From positions 2,356,001 through 2,420,000 of the forward strand of contig NZ_CP042453.1 of the NCBI RefSeq assembly GCF_007993735.1: a stretch of 64,000 nucleotides of DNA. The letters run 5' to 3'. The notes under the pieces were generated by a model. That model searched no databases, was not told where the DNA came from, and was given only the letters and a program-made list of their open reading frames with translations. Shown here piece by piece: positions 30,852 to 40,878 of this stretch; position 1 is the stretch's first letter; each line of letters starts with the position of its first letter. Source of the stretch: Arenimonas daejeonensis (GTDB taxonomy: Bacteria; Pseudomonadota; Gammaproteobacteria; Xanthomonadales; Xanthomonadaceae). The position numbers and the translations under genes are program-made.

Positions 30852-33436
30852 ATGGATCAAAAGAACCCGCCCAGCGATGCCCAGGACGCCACCGGCACGA
30901 CTGCGCCGCGCGATGGCGACGAGGCCCTGATCGCGCGGCTGGAACAACTGATCACTGCGGGTGGCAGCGCCGATCCGGTGCTGCTGTCGGAACTGCTGGC
31001 CAGCCTGCGCGGCCTGCAGCGTGAATCCGAAAGCCTGCGCCTGCGTTACGACAGCCTGTTCAACGCGGTGCCCGACCCGGTCAGCATCATCAGCCCGGAA
31101 GGTCGCATCCTTGACCTCAATCGCGCCGGCGAAAAAGCCTACCGGCTGCCGCGCGAAGAACTGGTGGGCCGCCTGGTGCACGCCATCAACCCCGACCTGC
31201 CGCGCGACCACATGGGTCCGGTGATGGACGCCCTCTCGCGAGACGAGACCTACGTGGTCGAAGTCAACAACATGCGCGGCGACGGCACCCGCTTCCCGGT
31301 CGAAGTGCATTCGGCCAGTTTTTTCGACGGGCCGCACCGCAACGTCATCGCGGTGGCCCGCGACCTGACCCGCCGGCGCGAGGCCGAGCTCAACTACCAC
31401 GCGCTGCTGGTGGCGATCGACAAGGGCGTGCTGTTCCAGGGCGATGACGGCCACATCCTGTCCGGCAATGCCGCCGCCTTCCGCATCCAGGGATAGACGA
31501 AGGCCTGGACATCGTCTCGGGCCTGCGTTGGGAAGACTGGCTGGTGATCGACCACCGCGGTTACCCGATCGGCTTCCGCGACATGCCGCCGATGCGTGCG
31601 CTGGCCACGGGCAAGATCGTCGAGAGCACCCTGCTGGGCCTGTACCACCACCGGCGCAAGCAGCTGACCTGGGTGTCGGCCACGTCGGTGCCGCAGTTCA
31701 GGCCAGGCGCCGACCGGCCGCACCAGGTGATCTCGCTGTTCTCCGACGTCACCGAGCTCAAGCGCGACAGCGCGCTGTTCCTGCGCGCCCAGGCCCTGGC
31801 CCGGGTCGGCGGCTGGGAATGGGACGGCGGCCGCCACCGCCTGTACCTCACCGACGAAGCCCTGCGCATCATCGGTCGCCGCGACGACCCGCCGCGTACG
31901 CTGGCCGGCGTGCTGGCCCAGGTGGCGCCGAGCGACCGGCCCCAGGTCGAGGACGCGATCGAAAGCGTGATCCGCGATGGCGGCGCCTTCGACCTGGAAA
32001 TCCAGGTCGTGCGTCCCGACGGCGAAAGCCACTGGGCGCGCCTGATCGGCCAGGCCGAAGGCCGCGCACCGATGAATGCGCGACTGACCGGCACGCTGCA
32101 GGACATCACCCAGCGCCGGCAGATCGAGGAAGCGCTGCGCAGCCAGGCGCGCACCGATCCGTTGACCGGCCTGTTCAACCGCGACGGCATCCTGAGCGAA
32201 CTCGAACGGCGGCTGGGCAGCGACCACCCCGGCACCACGGTCGTGTACATCGACCTGGACCGCTTCAAACTGGTCAACGACCTGCTGGGCCACAGCGCCG
32301 GCGACCATCTGCTGGTGAACGCCGCGCGCCGGCTGGAGCGCTGCGTCGGCGAGTCCGGCGTGCTGGCGCGTTTCGGCGGCGACGAATTCCTGGTGCTGGC
32401 CGACACCGAACACGACCCGGGCGAGGCCGAAGCCCTGGCCGAGCGCATCACCCGCGCCTTCGGCGACAGCTTCCGCTACGCCGGCGAGGAATTCACCATC
32501 ACCACCAGCGTGGGGTTGGCGCGGCATCCGGAACACGGCAAGAGCGTGCAGCAGCTGGTCAACAACGCCGATGCGGCCATGTACGACGCCAAGCGCCGCG
32601 GCCGCAACAACTGGCAGGTGTTCACGCCGGAACTGGCGCGCCAGCAGCACGACCGCGTGCAGGTCGAGGCACAGCTGCGGCGGGCGCTGGACAACGAGGA
32701 ATTCCGGCTGGTCTATCAGCCGCTGGTGGCGCTGGCCGACGGCAAGGTGCGCAGTGCCGAGGCGCTGATCCGCTGGCGCAGCCCGGTGCTGGGCGAGATG
32801 CGCCCGGACCACTTCATCAGCCATGCCGAAACCACCGGCGACATCGTGCGCATCGGCGCCTGGGTGATCGAGGCCGCCTGCAAGCAGATGGCCGCCTGGC
32901 GCGCCGAGGGATTCGCGCTGGAACGGGTGGCGGTGAACATCTCCTACCGCCAGTTCCTCACCGAGGACCTGCCGCAGATCATCAGCGACGCCTTGAACGA
33001 GTACGGCCTGCCCGGCTCGGCGCTGGAACTGGAGTTCACCGAACGTGTGCTGATCGAGGACGCACCCGACACTCTGCACACCTTCGAAACCCTGCGCGGC
33101 CTGGGCGTGGTGCTGACCATCGACGATTTTGGCGAGGGCTACAGCGCCTTGAACTACCTGCGCCGGCTGCCGATCCACGGCCTCAAGCTCAGCCACAGCT
33201 TCCTGCAGGGCGTACCCGGCAACGAATCGGACGTGGCGATCTGCCAGGCGGTGGCCGGCATCGCCCGCAGCCTGGGCCTGGACGTGGTGGCCGAGGGCGT
33301 GGAAAGCCCGGCCCAGCGCGATTTCCTGCTGGGCCTGGGCATCCGCACCGGCCAGGGTTTTCTTTTCAGCCAGGCGCTGGAGCCGGATAATTTCACCGCC
33401 TTCCTGCGCCAGACCGGACTGCATACACCGCAATGA
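30852..33436 (+). CDS. PAS-GGDEF-EAL cyclic di-GMP enzyme (frameshifted near 31492)
   Basis: About 861 residues, soluble. A charged N-terminus is followed by a PAS/PAC unit (YDSLFNAVPDPVSIISPEGR), a second PAS-like segment across the break, a third PAS/PAC (ARVGGWEWDGGRHRLYL), then GGDEF (RFGGDEFLVLAD, intact active site; TDPLTGLFNRDG lead-in) and EAL (SAEALIRWRSP). The EAL domain keeps NISYRQF, the glutamate in ELEFTERVL, DDFGEGYSALNYL and VVAEGVES, but the usual K-[IL]-D is KLS (LKLSHSFL), so phosphodiesterase activity may be altered. One G is missing at CCAGGG near 31492. It overlaps the next gene by 4 bp. Confidence 0.88.
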
Positions 33437-33922
33437 CCGATCCCGATCTGCACATCCGCCCGATCCGGCCCACCGACGACGCCGCGGTCGCCGACATCAT
33501 CCGCAGCGTGATGCCCGAGTTCGGCGCCAGCGGCCGGGTTTCGCCATCCACGACCCCGAGGTCTCGGCCATGTGCGCGGCCTACGACCGCCCCGGGGCCG
33601 CCTACTTCGTGGTCGAGGTGGATGGCCGGGTGCTGGGCGGTGGTGGCGTGGCGCCGCTGGACGGCGGGCCCGAGGGCGTGTGCGAGCTGCGCAAGATGTA
33701 TTTCCTGCCGGAACTGCGCGGCCGCGGCGCCGGCGCCACGCTGATGGCCCACTGCCTGGACGCGGCCCGGACCTGGGCCACCGCCAGTGTTACCTGGAGA
33801 CCCTGCGCGGCATGGATTCGGCCCAGAAACTCTACGAACGCACCGGTTTCCGGCGCCTGGACGGGCCGATGGGCGCCACCGGGCATTTCGGCTGCAACCG
33901 CTTCTACCTGCTGGACCTGTAG
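33433..33922 (+). CDS. GNAT-family N-acetyltransferase (frameshifted near 33536 and 33775)
   Basis: About 163 residues after restoring two bases. It starts LHIRPIRPTDDAAVADIIR, continues AYFVVEVDGRVLGGGGVAPL and ELRKMYFLPELRGRGAGATL (acetyl-CoA pyrophosphate loop R-G-R-G-A-G), and ends YLETLRGMDSAQKLYERTGF. All elements of the GNAT fold are present, but in three frames. Breaks: a missing C near 33536 and a missing C near 33775 in the ACC-TGG context. It overlaps the c-di-GMP enzyme gene by 4 bp. Substrate unknown. Confidence 0.82.
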
Positions 33923-33984
33923 CCCGGCTGCCGGCCCGGGGGCGATGCATTAGAATTGCCGCCTTTCCCGTTGCAGGAATCCCC

Positions 33985-34754
33985 ATGCAGATCCAGGACA
34001 TCCGCGCCGTCGTCACCGGCGGCGTTTCCGGCCTCGGCCTGGCCGTGGCCCAGCGCATCGTCGCCGGCGGCGGCAAGGTCGCGCTGTTCGACATCAACGA
34101 CGACAAGGGCGCCGCCGCCGTCGCTGAACTGGGCGCCGACCAGGCCCGCTACTTCCGCACCGACGTCACCGACGAAGCCAACGTGGCCGGCAATATCGCT
34201 GCCGCGAAGGACTTATGGGCGGACTGAACGCCGCGATCAACTGCGCCGGCATCCTCGGGGCCGGCCGCGTGCTGGGCAAGGAAGCGCCGATGCCGCTGAA
34301 GAACTTCAGCGCCACGGTGATGGTGAACCTGGTCGGCAGCTTCAACGTCGCCAAGGCCGCCGCCGACGTGATGCAGCACAACGCCGCCGGCGAAGACGGC
34401 GAGCGTGGCGTGATCGTCAACACCGCGTCCGTCGCCGCCTACGAGGGCCAGATCGGCCAGGCCGCGTATTCGGCGTCCAAGGGCGGCGTGGTCGCCATGA
34501 CCCTGCCGATGGCGCGCGAGCTGTCGCGTTTCGGCATCCGCGTGAACACCGTGGCGCCGGGCATCTTCTGGACGCCGATGGTGGACGGCATGCCCGAAGC
34601 CGTGCAGCAGTCGCTGAGTGCTTCGATTCCGTTCCCGTCGCGCCTGGGCCGGCCCGAGGAATTCGCCGACCTGGTGGCCTACATCCTGGGCAACCGGTAT
34701 CTCAATGGCGAGACGATCCGGTTGGATGGCGCCGTTCGGCTGGCTCCCAAGTAA
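33985..34754 (+). CDS. Short-chain dehydrogenase, 3-hydroxyacyl-CoA dehydrogenase type 2-like (frameshifted near 34213)
   Basis: About 256 residues. The NAD loop is [14 protein letters not shown], followed by NCAGI; the catalytic Ser is in [14 protein letters not shown] and the YSASKGG motif is complete. Sequence order and the C-terminal [15 protein letters not shown] match HSD10-type 3-hydroxyacyl-CoA dehydrogenases, which act on 2-methyl-3-hydroxybutyryl-CoA in isoleucine degradation. One base is missing in TTATGG near 34213, the same context as in liuD. A palindromic repeat follows the stop. The role in branched-chain catabolism is inferred. Confidence 0.85.
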
Positions 34755-34763
34755 TCCCGAGCA

Positions 34764-34833
34764 CCCCCTCCCCGGCCCTCCCCACGAGTGGGGGAGGGAG
34801 AAAAGACAGCCCTCTCCCGCGCGCGGGAGAGGG
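34764..34833. repeat. Two palindromic repeats between the SDR and efpL genes
   Basis: The first unit starts with the 20-base CCCCCTCCCCGGCCCTCCCC shared with 15202-15240 and folds on GGGGGAGGG. The second, 34810-34833, is a perfect 12+12 palindrome CCCTCTCCCGCG/CGCGGGAGAGGG. They may act as a terminator or mRNA stabiliser for the SDR gene. Confidence 0.65.
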
Positions 34834-34858
34834 AGAAAAACATGAAAAGAGAACGCAG

Positions 34859-35422
34859 ATGAAAGCTGGCGAGATCAAGAAAGGCAACGTCATCGAACAC
34901 AACGGCACCGTGTACCAGGTGCGCGACATCGAACGCAGCTCGCCGCAGGGCCGCGGCGGCAACGTCAAGTTCCGCTTCACCCTGTACAGCGTGCCGGGCG
35001 GCGTGAAGTTCGACCTGAGCTGCGGCGCCGACGACGAACTGCGCGAAGTCGAGCTCAGCCGACGCGCCAGCACCTACAGCTACAAGGACGGCGAGGCCTT
35101 CGTGTTCATGGACGACGAGGACTTCACGCCCTACCAGCTCGACGCCGACGTGGTCGGCGACGCCGCAGGTTACATCACCGACGGCCTGGCCGGCTGCTAC
35201 GTGCAGCTGATCGAGGACGCGCCGGTGGCCGTGCAGTTGCCGCCCACCGTGGTGCTGGAAGTGGTCGAGACGCCGCCGGAACTCAAGGGCGGCACCGCCA
35301 CCAAGCGCCCGAAGCCGGCCAAGCTCAACACCGGCATCGAGATCATGGTGCCGGAGTACATCGTCAACGGCGAGAAGATCCACGTCAGCACCCTGACCGG
35401 CGAATTCAACGGCCGGGCCTGA
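34859..35422 (+). CDS. yeiP: Elongation factor P-like protein (YeiP/EfpL)
   Basis: A 187-residue three-domain EF-P paralogue. The KOW-like N domain starts [20 protein letters not shown]. Where EF-P carries its modified Lys, this protein has the loop [10 protein letters not shown], characteristic of the YeiP/EfpL subgroup. The C-terminal domain has [20 protein letters not shown]. EfpL helps ribosomes through proline-containing stalls. ATG 34859 is chosen because the conserved start is MKAGEI. Canonical efp is not in this window. REP-like repeats flank both ends. Confidence 0.9.
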   Translation: MKAGEIKKGNVIEHNGTVYQVRDIERSSPQGRGGNVKFRFTLYSVPGGVKFDLSCGADDELREVELSRRASTYSYKDGEAFVFMDDEDFTPYQLDADVVGDAAGYITDGLAGCYVQLIEDAPVAVQLPPTVVLEVVETPPELKGGTATKRPKPAKLNTGIEIMVPEYIVNGEKIHVSTLTGEFNGRA

Positions 35423-35431
35423 CGCTTTGCC

Positions 35432-35573
35432 CCCTCCCCTGTTTACAGGGGAGGGTTGGGGAGGGGTGAGTCCTTGCTCGAAGTTCCCCCCCTCCCGACC
35501 TCCCCCTGCAGGCAGGGGGAGGAGCTGATGACTCCCTCCCCTGTTTACAGGGGAGGGCTGGGGAGGGGTGAGT
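35432..35573. repeat. Array of three GC-rich palindromes (REP-like) after efpL
   Basis: CCCTCCCCTG-TTTA-CAGGGGAGGG occurs twice (35432-35455 and 35534-35557). With its flank, each copy spans about 40 bases and the two differ at one base. Between them lies CTCCCCCTGCAGGCAGGGGGAGG, the same type of unit as found inside icmF. The array separates convergent efpL and the NUDIX gene. Confidence 0.75.
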
Positions 35574-35574
35574 A

Positions 35575-36126
35575 CTAGCCTCGAACCCGCAACCACTTCG
35601 CCGCCATCCGTCGCATCGATTCGTCGGCCGACGGATCCGCGGCGATCTCAACGACCGGCTTCCACGCCAGCTCCAGCGACTCCTCGCTGATCGCGAATTC
35701 CTCGCTGCCGGTCGCGCGCACCACGAAGCGCACATCGTAATGCCAGTGCTCCGGATCCGCGCCGCGGGCCGGGATCGCATGCCGGTCGAGATCGAATATC
35801 CCGCCCTCCACCACCAGATCGACCAGCCCGGATTCTTCCTCGGCTTCCCGCAAGGCCACCCGCGCCAGGTCGGAATCGCCATCGGCATGCCCACCCAGCT
35901 GCAGCCAGCGGCCCAGCTTGCGGTGATGGGTCAGCAGCACGCGCTGTCCGTCGGCACTGACCAGCCACGCCGAGCCGGTGAAATGGCCCGGTGGGTGCCG
36001 GCGCTCGAACACGTCTGGCGACGAGGCCAGGAAATCCGCGAACAAACGGGCCTCGGCGGCCTGCTCCGGCGCCTGCCGGCCGTAGGCCTGCAGGACGGCG
36101 GCAAGGGCGGCGTGGTCGGTCGGCAT
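35575..36126 (-). CDS. NUDIX hydrolase
   Basis: A 183-residue protein. The NUDIX box is GHADGDSDLARVALREAEEES (21 residues with R-E-A-x-E-E present), followed by GL; it binds Mg2+ and cleaves X-linked nucleoside diphosphates. The core strands read FTGSAWLVSADGQRVLLTHHRKLGRWLQLG before the box and HWHYDVRFVVRA after it. An N-terminal helical extension of about 45 residues precedes the domain. Substrate unknown. The frame is intact and convergent with efpL. Confidence 0.88.
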   Translation of the reverse strand: MPTDHAALAAVLQAYGRQAPEQAAEARLFADFLASSPDVFERRHPPGHFTGSAWLVSADGQRVLLTHHRKLGRWLQLGGHADGDSDLARVALREAEEESGLVDLVVEGGIFDLDRHAIPARGADPEHWHYDVRFVVRATGSEEFAISEESLELAWKPVVEIAADPSADESMRRMAAKWLRVRG

Positions 36127-36309
36127 TCGGGACTCCGGTATCGCGGCGGGGCGCCATTATCAACGCTTTCAGGGCCGCCGCCGGTCCCTTGCCGGGCTCT
36201 CCCGGCCCGGGTTATGGTGGCCCGCCGTCGCGCCCGGCGCGATGTCCAAGTTTCCGCTTGCCGCCACCAAGAGCGGCAGAACGAATAACACGCAGGGGAG
36301 TTCGTCCGA

Positions 36310-37773
36310 ATGCTCAAGAACCTTTTCGCCATCAAGCCGGTGGGACCGGCGCCGCACGTCGACGCCGGCGAACCTGTCGAAGGCAGCCTGGAGGGCGAGC
36401 CGACACTCAAGCGCACCCTCACGGCCCGGCAGCTGGTGTTCCTGGGCATCGGCGCGGTCATCGGCGCGGGCATCTTCGTGCTGACCGGCCAGGCGGCCGC
36501 GGTGCACGCCGGCCCGGCGATCATGCTGAGCTTCGTGCTGGCCGGCATCGCCTGCGCCTTCGCCGGCCTGTGTTACGCCGAGTTCGCGGCGATGATGCCG
36601 GTCTCGGGCAGCGCCTACTCCTATTCCTACGCCACCTTGGGCGAGTTCGTGGCCTGGTTCATCGGCTGGAACCTGGTGCTCGAATACATGTTCGCGGCCT
36701 CCACCGTCGCGGTGGGCTGGTCGGGCTATTTCAACAGCCTGCTCACCAGCATGGGCATCGGCCTGCCGGCCGCCTTCGCGGCGGCGCCGCTGAACGTGGT
36801 GGACGGCAGCATCGTCTACACCGGCGGCATCATCAACCTGCCGGCGGTGGCGATCATCGCCGCCATCAGCGGCCTGTGCTACGTCGGCATCACCCAGTCG
36901 GCCTTCGTCAACTCGATCATCGTCGCCATCAAGGTGGTCGTGATCCTGATGTTCGTGGCCTTCGGCCTGCAGTACGTCAACCCGGAAAACTGGGTGCCCT
37001 TCATCCCCGAAAACGTCGGCCCCGGCCAGTTCGGCATGGACGGCGTGGTGCGCGGCGCGGCCGTGGTGTTCTTCGCCTACATCGGCTTCGACGCGGTCTC
37101 GACCGCGGCAGGCGAAGCCAAGAACCCGCAGCGCGACATGCCGATCGGCATCCTGGGTTCGCTGTTCTTCTGCACCATCATCTACATCATCGTCTCGGCC
37201 GTGCTGACCGGCATGCTGCCCTACACCCAGCTGGGCACGCCCAAGCCGGTGGCCACCGCGCTGGAGGCCTACCCGGCCCTGGCCTGGCTCAAGACCGTGA
37301 TCGAGATCGGCGCCATCGCCGGCCTGAGCTCGGTGATCCTGGTGATGCTGATGGGCCAGCCGCGCATCTTCTATTCGATGTCCAAGGACGGCTTGCTGCC
37401 GAAGTTCTTCGCCAAGGTCCATCCCAAGCACCAGACCCCATACATCGGCACCATCCTGGTCGGCATCTTCGCCGCCTCGCTGGCCGGCTTCCTGCCGATC
37501 GGCCTGCTGGGCGAACTGGTGTCCATGGGCACCCTGCTCGCCTTCGCCACCGTCTGCGCCGGCGTGCTGATCCTGCGCCGCACCCGTCCGGACCTGCCGC
37601 GCCCGTTCAAGGTGCCGATGGCGGCCATCATCTGCCCGCTGGGCGTGGTCGCCTGCCTGTACCTGTTCTGGCAGCCGTTCAAGGAGCACTACACGCTGAT
37701 GCTGGGCTGGACCGCGCTCGGCATGCTGATCTACTTCTTCTACGGTTACAGCCACAGCAAGCTGCGGAAGTAA
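36310..37773 (+). CDS. APC-family amino acid permease, YfnA-like
   Basis: A 487-residue integral membrane protein with about 12 hydrophobic segments. The APC signature in helix 1 is FLGIGAVIGAGIFVLTGQAA; helix 6 has VVFFAYIGFDAVSTAAGEAKNPQRDM, a strong hallmark of the cationic amino acid transporter/YfnA group. Amino acid uptake by proton symport or exchange is inferred from the family. A weak SD-like GGGGAG lies 12 bases upstream of ATG 36310. A second APC gene follows 6 bp after its stop. Confidence 0.88.
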   Translation: MLKNLFAIKPVGPAPHVDAGEPVEGSLEGEPTLKRTLTARQLVFLGIGAVIGAGIFVLTGQAAAVHAGPAIMLSFVLAGIACAFAGLCYAEFAAMMPVSGSAYSYSYATLGEFVAWFIGWNLVLEYMFAASTVAVGWSGYFNSLLTSMGIGLPAAFAAAPLNVVDGSIVYTGGIINLPAVAIIAAISGLCYVGITQSAFVNSIIVAIKVVVILMFVAFGLQYVNPENWVPFIPENVGPGQFGMDGVVRGAAVVFFAYIGFDAVSTAAGEAKNPQRDMPIGILGSLFFCTIIYIIVSAVLTGMLPYTQLGTPKPVATALEAYPALAWLKTVIEIGAIAGLSSVILVMLMGQPRIFYSMSKDGLLPKFFAKVHPKHQTPYIGTILVGIFAASLAGFLPIGLLGELVSMGTLLAFATVCAGVLILRRTRPDLPRPFKVPMAAIICPLGVVACLYLFWQPFKEHYTLMLGWTALGMLIYFFYGYSHSKLRK

Positions 37774-37779
37774 TGTTCC

Positions 37780-39065
37780 GTGAGCACGGCTAAAAGATCG
37801 GCCCGTTGTTGGCCACCTTCGTGGTGGCCAACAACATGATCGGCTCCGGGTTTTTCCTGCTGCCGGCCTCGCTGGCCAGCCAGGGCGGCGTGACCGCGCT
37901 GAGCTGGCTGCTGGGCACGGTGATCGCCGTGATCCTGGGCGGCGCCTTCGCCCGGCTGGCGCGCGACTACCCGCAGCTGGACTGCCCCGACGACTATGTG
38001 CGGCCCTCGCTGGGCCGCGACATGGGCTTCCTGGCCACCACGCTGTACTGGGCCTCGTCCTGGATCGGCAACAACGCGATCGCAGTGGCGGCCTTCGGTT
38101 ACCTGGTCACGCTGATGCCGCTGGACGGCACCGACACCTCGGTGCGCATCGCCGGCCAGGTGTCGCTGATCTGGCTGATGTTCGGCATCAACCTGATGGG
38201 GCCGCGCAAGGTCGCCACCTTCCAGTCCTTCTGCGTGGTGTTCGGCCTGCTGCCGGTGGCGGTGGTGCTGATCGGCGGCTGGGGCCATTTCGACGCCGAC
38301 CTGTACCGTGAAGCCTGGAACGTCACCGGCGAATCCGACGCCTCGGTGGTGATCGCCAACCTGGCGCCGATCTTCTGGGCCTTCGTCGGCCTGGAAACCG
38401 GCGCGATGGTGGCCGGCATCGTGCGCGACCCGGACAAGAACGTGCCGCGCGCCACCCTGGCCGGCATCCTGCTGGCGGGCGTGGTCTACCTGCTGTCTTC
38501 GGTGCTGGTGATGGGCATCGTGCCGGCGGCCGAGCTCGCGGCCTCCAGCGCGCCGTTTGCGCTCGTGGCCGGCAGCATCTTCGGTCCCTGGGCGATCCCG
38601 GTGATCGCGGCGGCCGCGGCCCTGAAGGCCACCGGCACGCTGGGCGGCTGGATGCTGGTGTCGGGCGAATCCGGCGCACGCGCCGCGATGCGCGGTTACC
38701 TGCCGGCGATCTTCGGCCGGCTGTTCGCCAACGGCGCGGCCGGCTGGGGCCTGATGTTCGTCGCGCTGGCAATGACCGCCATCGCCTTCGTGACGCTGGC
38801 GCCGACCGTGGCCGGGCAGTTCGAAACCATCATCGGCATGGTGGTGCTGCTGGTCGTGCTGGCTTATGTGGCCGCGGGCCTCAGCCTGCTGGTGGGCACG
38901 CCGCAGCGGCCTTCGGGCCTCAAGGAAAAGCTGCTGGGCATCGGCGCCCTGCTGGCCTGCTCGCTGCTGATCTTCTCGTCGCCGCTGAACCTGATCGGCG
39001 GTGCGGCCGGCGTGGCCCTGGTGGCCTGGATCCTGTTCCGGGTGTTCGGCCGCAAGACGGCCTGA
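37780..39065 (+). CDS. APC-family amino acid transporter (frameshifted near 37795)
   Basis: About 428 residues. Helix 1 carries ATFVVANNMIGSGFFLLPAS, the G-S-G-F type motif of arginine/agmatine or lysine/cadaverine antiporters (AdiC/CadB group), and helix 6 PIFWAFVGLETGAMVAGIVRDPDKN. The natural start is GTG 37780 (residues MSTAK-KIGPLL); one A is missing in the AAAA run near 37795, so the frame as read would begin only at 37806, inside helix 1. Six bases separate it from the preceding permease. The substrate is inferred at group level only. Confidence 0.82.
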
Positions 39066-39080
39066 CCCTTCACGGCAACC

Positions 39081-39115
39081 ACGACGACGGCGCGGTCATT
39101 CCGCGCCGTCGTCGT
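39081..39115. terminator. Bidirectional terminator overlapping the end of rmuC
   Basis: ACGACGACGGCGCGG, loop TCATT, CCGCGCCGTCGTCGT forms a perfect 15-bp stem. Its loop contains the rmuC stop codon (39096-39098), so one arm is rmuC coding sequence. It serves the convergent permease and rmuC. Confidence 0.75.
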
Positions 39116-40379
39116 TTCCGGTGTCGGTGAGATCCTGCAGCGAAGCCGGCAGCTTCTTCGACGGCGCCACGCCCAGCTTGCGCAGCATCTCGGCCTGGCG
39201 CACGAGGTTGCCGCGGCCCTGCGAGAGTTTGTCCAGCGCGCCGGCGTGCATGTCCTGGGCGCGCTTGATCGCCTCGCCGACCTTCAGCAGGTCGTCGGTG
39301 AAACCGACGAACTTGTCGTACAGCGCCGAGGCGCGGTCGGAGATCGCCTTGGCATTGGCGTTCTGGTGTTCGGTGCGCCAGATCTGCGCCACCAGCTTCA
39401 GCGAGGCCAGCAGGTTGCTGGGCCCGACCAGGATGATCTTGCGGTCGAAGGCATAGCCGTAGAGCTGAGGGTCGCGGCGCAGCGCCTCGAGGAAGGCCGC
39501 TTCCACCGGCACGAACATCAACACCAGCTCCGGACTGGTGAGGCCTTCCAGCCGGCTGTAGTCCTTCTCGCCCAATTGTTTGACGTGGTTGCGCAGCGCC
39601 ACCACGTGGCGGCCAAAGTGCGCCTCGCGCTCGGCCTCGTCGCTGGCCTCGCAGGCGCGCTGGTAGTCGAGCAGCACCATCTTGGCGTCGATGATGATGG
39701 ACTTGTCTTCGGGCAGGCGCAGCACGGCGTCGGGACGGTAACGGTCGCCGTCGCCGTCCTTGAAACTTTCCTGGGTAAAGTAGTCGCGGCCCTTCTCCAG
39801 CGCCGCGGTTTCCAACAGGCGCTCGAGCTTGAGCTCGCCCCAGTAACCCTGGCTGCGGTTGTCGCTGCTGAGCGCGCGGCTCAGGGTCTGCGCTTCCTGG
39901 CCCAGGGTCTGGTTCAGGCGCACCAGGTCGTCCAGCCGGGTCTGCAGGGCGACCCGCGAGTTGTTTTCCTTCTCGTAGGAATCGCTGACGACCTTGCGGA
40001 AGCCGTCGATCTGTTCCTTCAGCGGGTTGAGCAGCTGGCCGATCTGGGTGGCGTTCTGTTCGCCGAAACGTCTGGACTTGTCTTCCAGTATCTCGGCGGC
40101 CAGGGCCTGGAATTCGGCCTTCATGCGCTCGCGCGAGCCTTCGAGGTCGCGGTAGCGCTGCTCGGCGGCCTGCTGCTGTTCCTGCAGCCGGGCCTCGAGG
40201 CCGGCGGCGCGGGTTTCAGCGGCTTCGCGGCCGTCGCGCACCTGGCGGAACTCGGCGTCGAGCGCGGCCAGGCGGCCGCGGGCGATCCAGAACGAGGCGG
40301 CGCCGGCGATCACCAGGCCCGCGAGCAGGCCCAGCAACAGGAAGGTGGTTTCGGAAGCGGACAAGGCGGTCCCCGGCAT
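39096..40379 (-). CDS. rmuC: DNA recombination protein RmuC
   Basis: A 427-residue protein. An N-terminal membrane helix (FLLLGLLAGLVIAGAASFWI) is followed by a long coiled coil (about residues 30-130, rich in Glu, Arg, Gln), and then the RmuC nuclease-like domain with QGYWGELKLERLLE and the PD-(D/E)xK-type DAVLRLPEDKSIIIDAKM. It is predicted to limit inversions and rearrangements of repeats. ATG 40379 (MPGTALSASET) is chosen; an in-frame start at 40415 would add 12 residues without conservation. The frame is intact. Confidence 0.9.
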   Translation of the reverse strand: MPGTALSASETTFLLLGLLAGLVIAGAASFWIARGRLAALDAEFRQVRDGREAAETRAAGLEARLQEQQQAAEQRYRDLEGSRERMKAEFQALAAEILEDKSRRFGEQNATQIGQLLNPLKEQIDGFRKVVSDSYEKENNSRVALQTRLDDLVRLNQTLGQEAQTLSRALSSDNRSQGYWGELKLERLLETAALEKGRDYFTQESFKDGDGDRYRPDAVLRLPEDKSIIIDAKMVLLDYQRACEASDEAEREAHFGRHVVALRNHVKQLGEKDYSRLEGLTSPELVLMFVPVEAAFLEALRRDPQLYGYAFDRKIILVGPSNLLASLKLVAQIWRTEHQNANAKAISDRASALYDKFVGFTDDLLKVGEAIKRAQDMHAGALDKLSQGRGNLVRQAEMLRKLGVAPSKKLPASLQDLTDTGNDDGAE

Positions 40380-40445
40380 CAGCGATGCGGGGATTCTAGC
40401 CGCCAAGGGTCTCACCGGCCGAGACGGCCGGCGATTACGATGGGA

Positions 40446-40763
40446 TCAGGCCTTCTTGGCCCAGGCGCTGCACCAGGCCGCGGCCGGCACGCTGAAGCCC
40501 GGGAACAGGGTGCAGGCACCCGTGGCCGCCGTGAAGAACTGGCAGTTCGCGCAGCTGCTGCCCGGCTTGAAGCTGGCGTGTTTGGTGGACTTGGCGTCGG
40601 CCACGTAAGCCAGGGCGATCGCGGTGGCGTTGTCGGCCGGCAATGGCTTCAGGGCCTGGGCGGCGGCGCTGCCCACCAGGGCCGGAGCGACGAAGGGAAC
40701 GGCGGCGGCCAGGACGGCGGCGCGGACCAGGAAGCGGCGGCGGGACGGGGATTGGGCGTTCAT
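40446..40763 (-). CDS. High-potential iron-sulfur protein (HiPIP), Tat-exported
   Basis: A 105-residue protein. A twin-arginine signal (SRRRFLVRA, then a hydrophobic Ala/Val stretch to about residue 36) precedes a mature domain of about 70 residues. Four Cys (CANC, then ACTLF and WCSAW) bind a [4Fe-4S] cluster in the HiPIP pattern C-x2-C-x13-C-x15-C or close to it. It carries electrons in the periplasm to cytochrome oxidases or reaction centres. It is divergent from mtnB with 115 bp between. Confidence 0.88.
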   Translation of the reverse strand: MNAQSPSRRRFLVRAAVLAAAVPFVAPALVGSAAAQALKPLPADNATAIALAYVADAKSTKHASFKPGSSCANCQFFTAATGACTLFPGFSVPAAAWCSAWAKKA

Positions 40764-40878
40764 GGGTGGCTCGCTGGCTACGGAGGGATTCCGATGGCTG
40801 CGCGCAGTGTAGTCCCGGCGGGTGAACAAAACGTTGACGCCGGTCAAGCCGGCGCCGGCTTCGGCTAAACTTCCGCGC

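Noticed and set aside
35432-35573. CRISPR array
   Set aside because: Only two near-identical repeats, each palindromic, around a third palindrome; no regular spacers and no cas genes.
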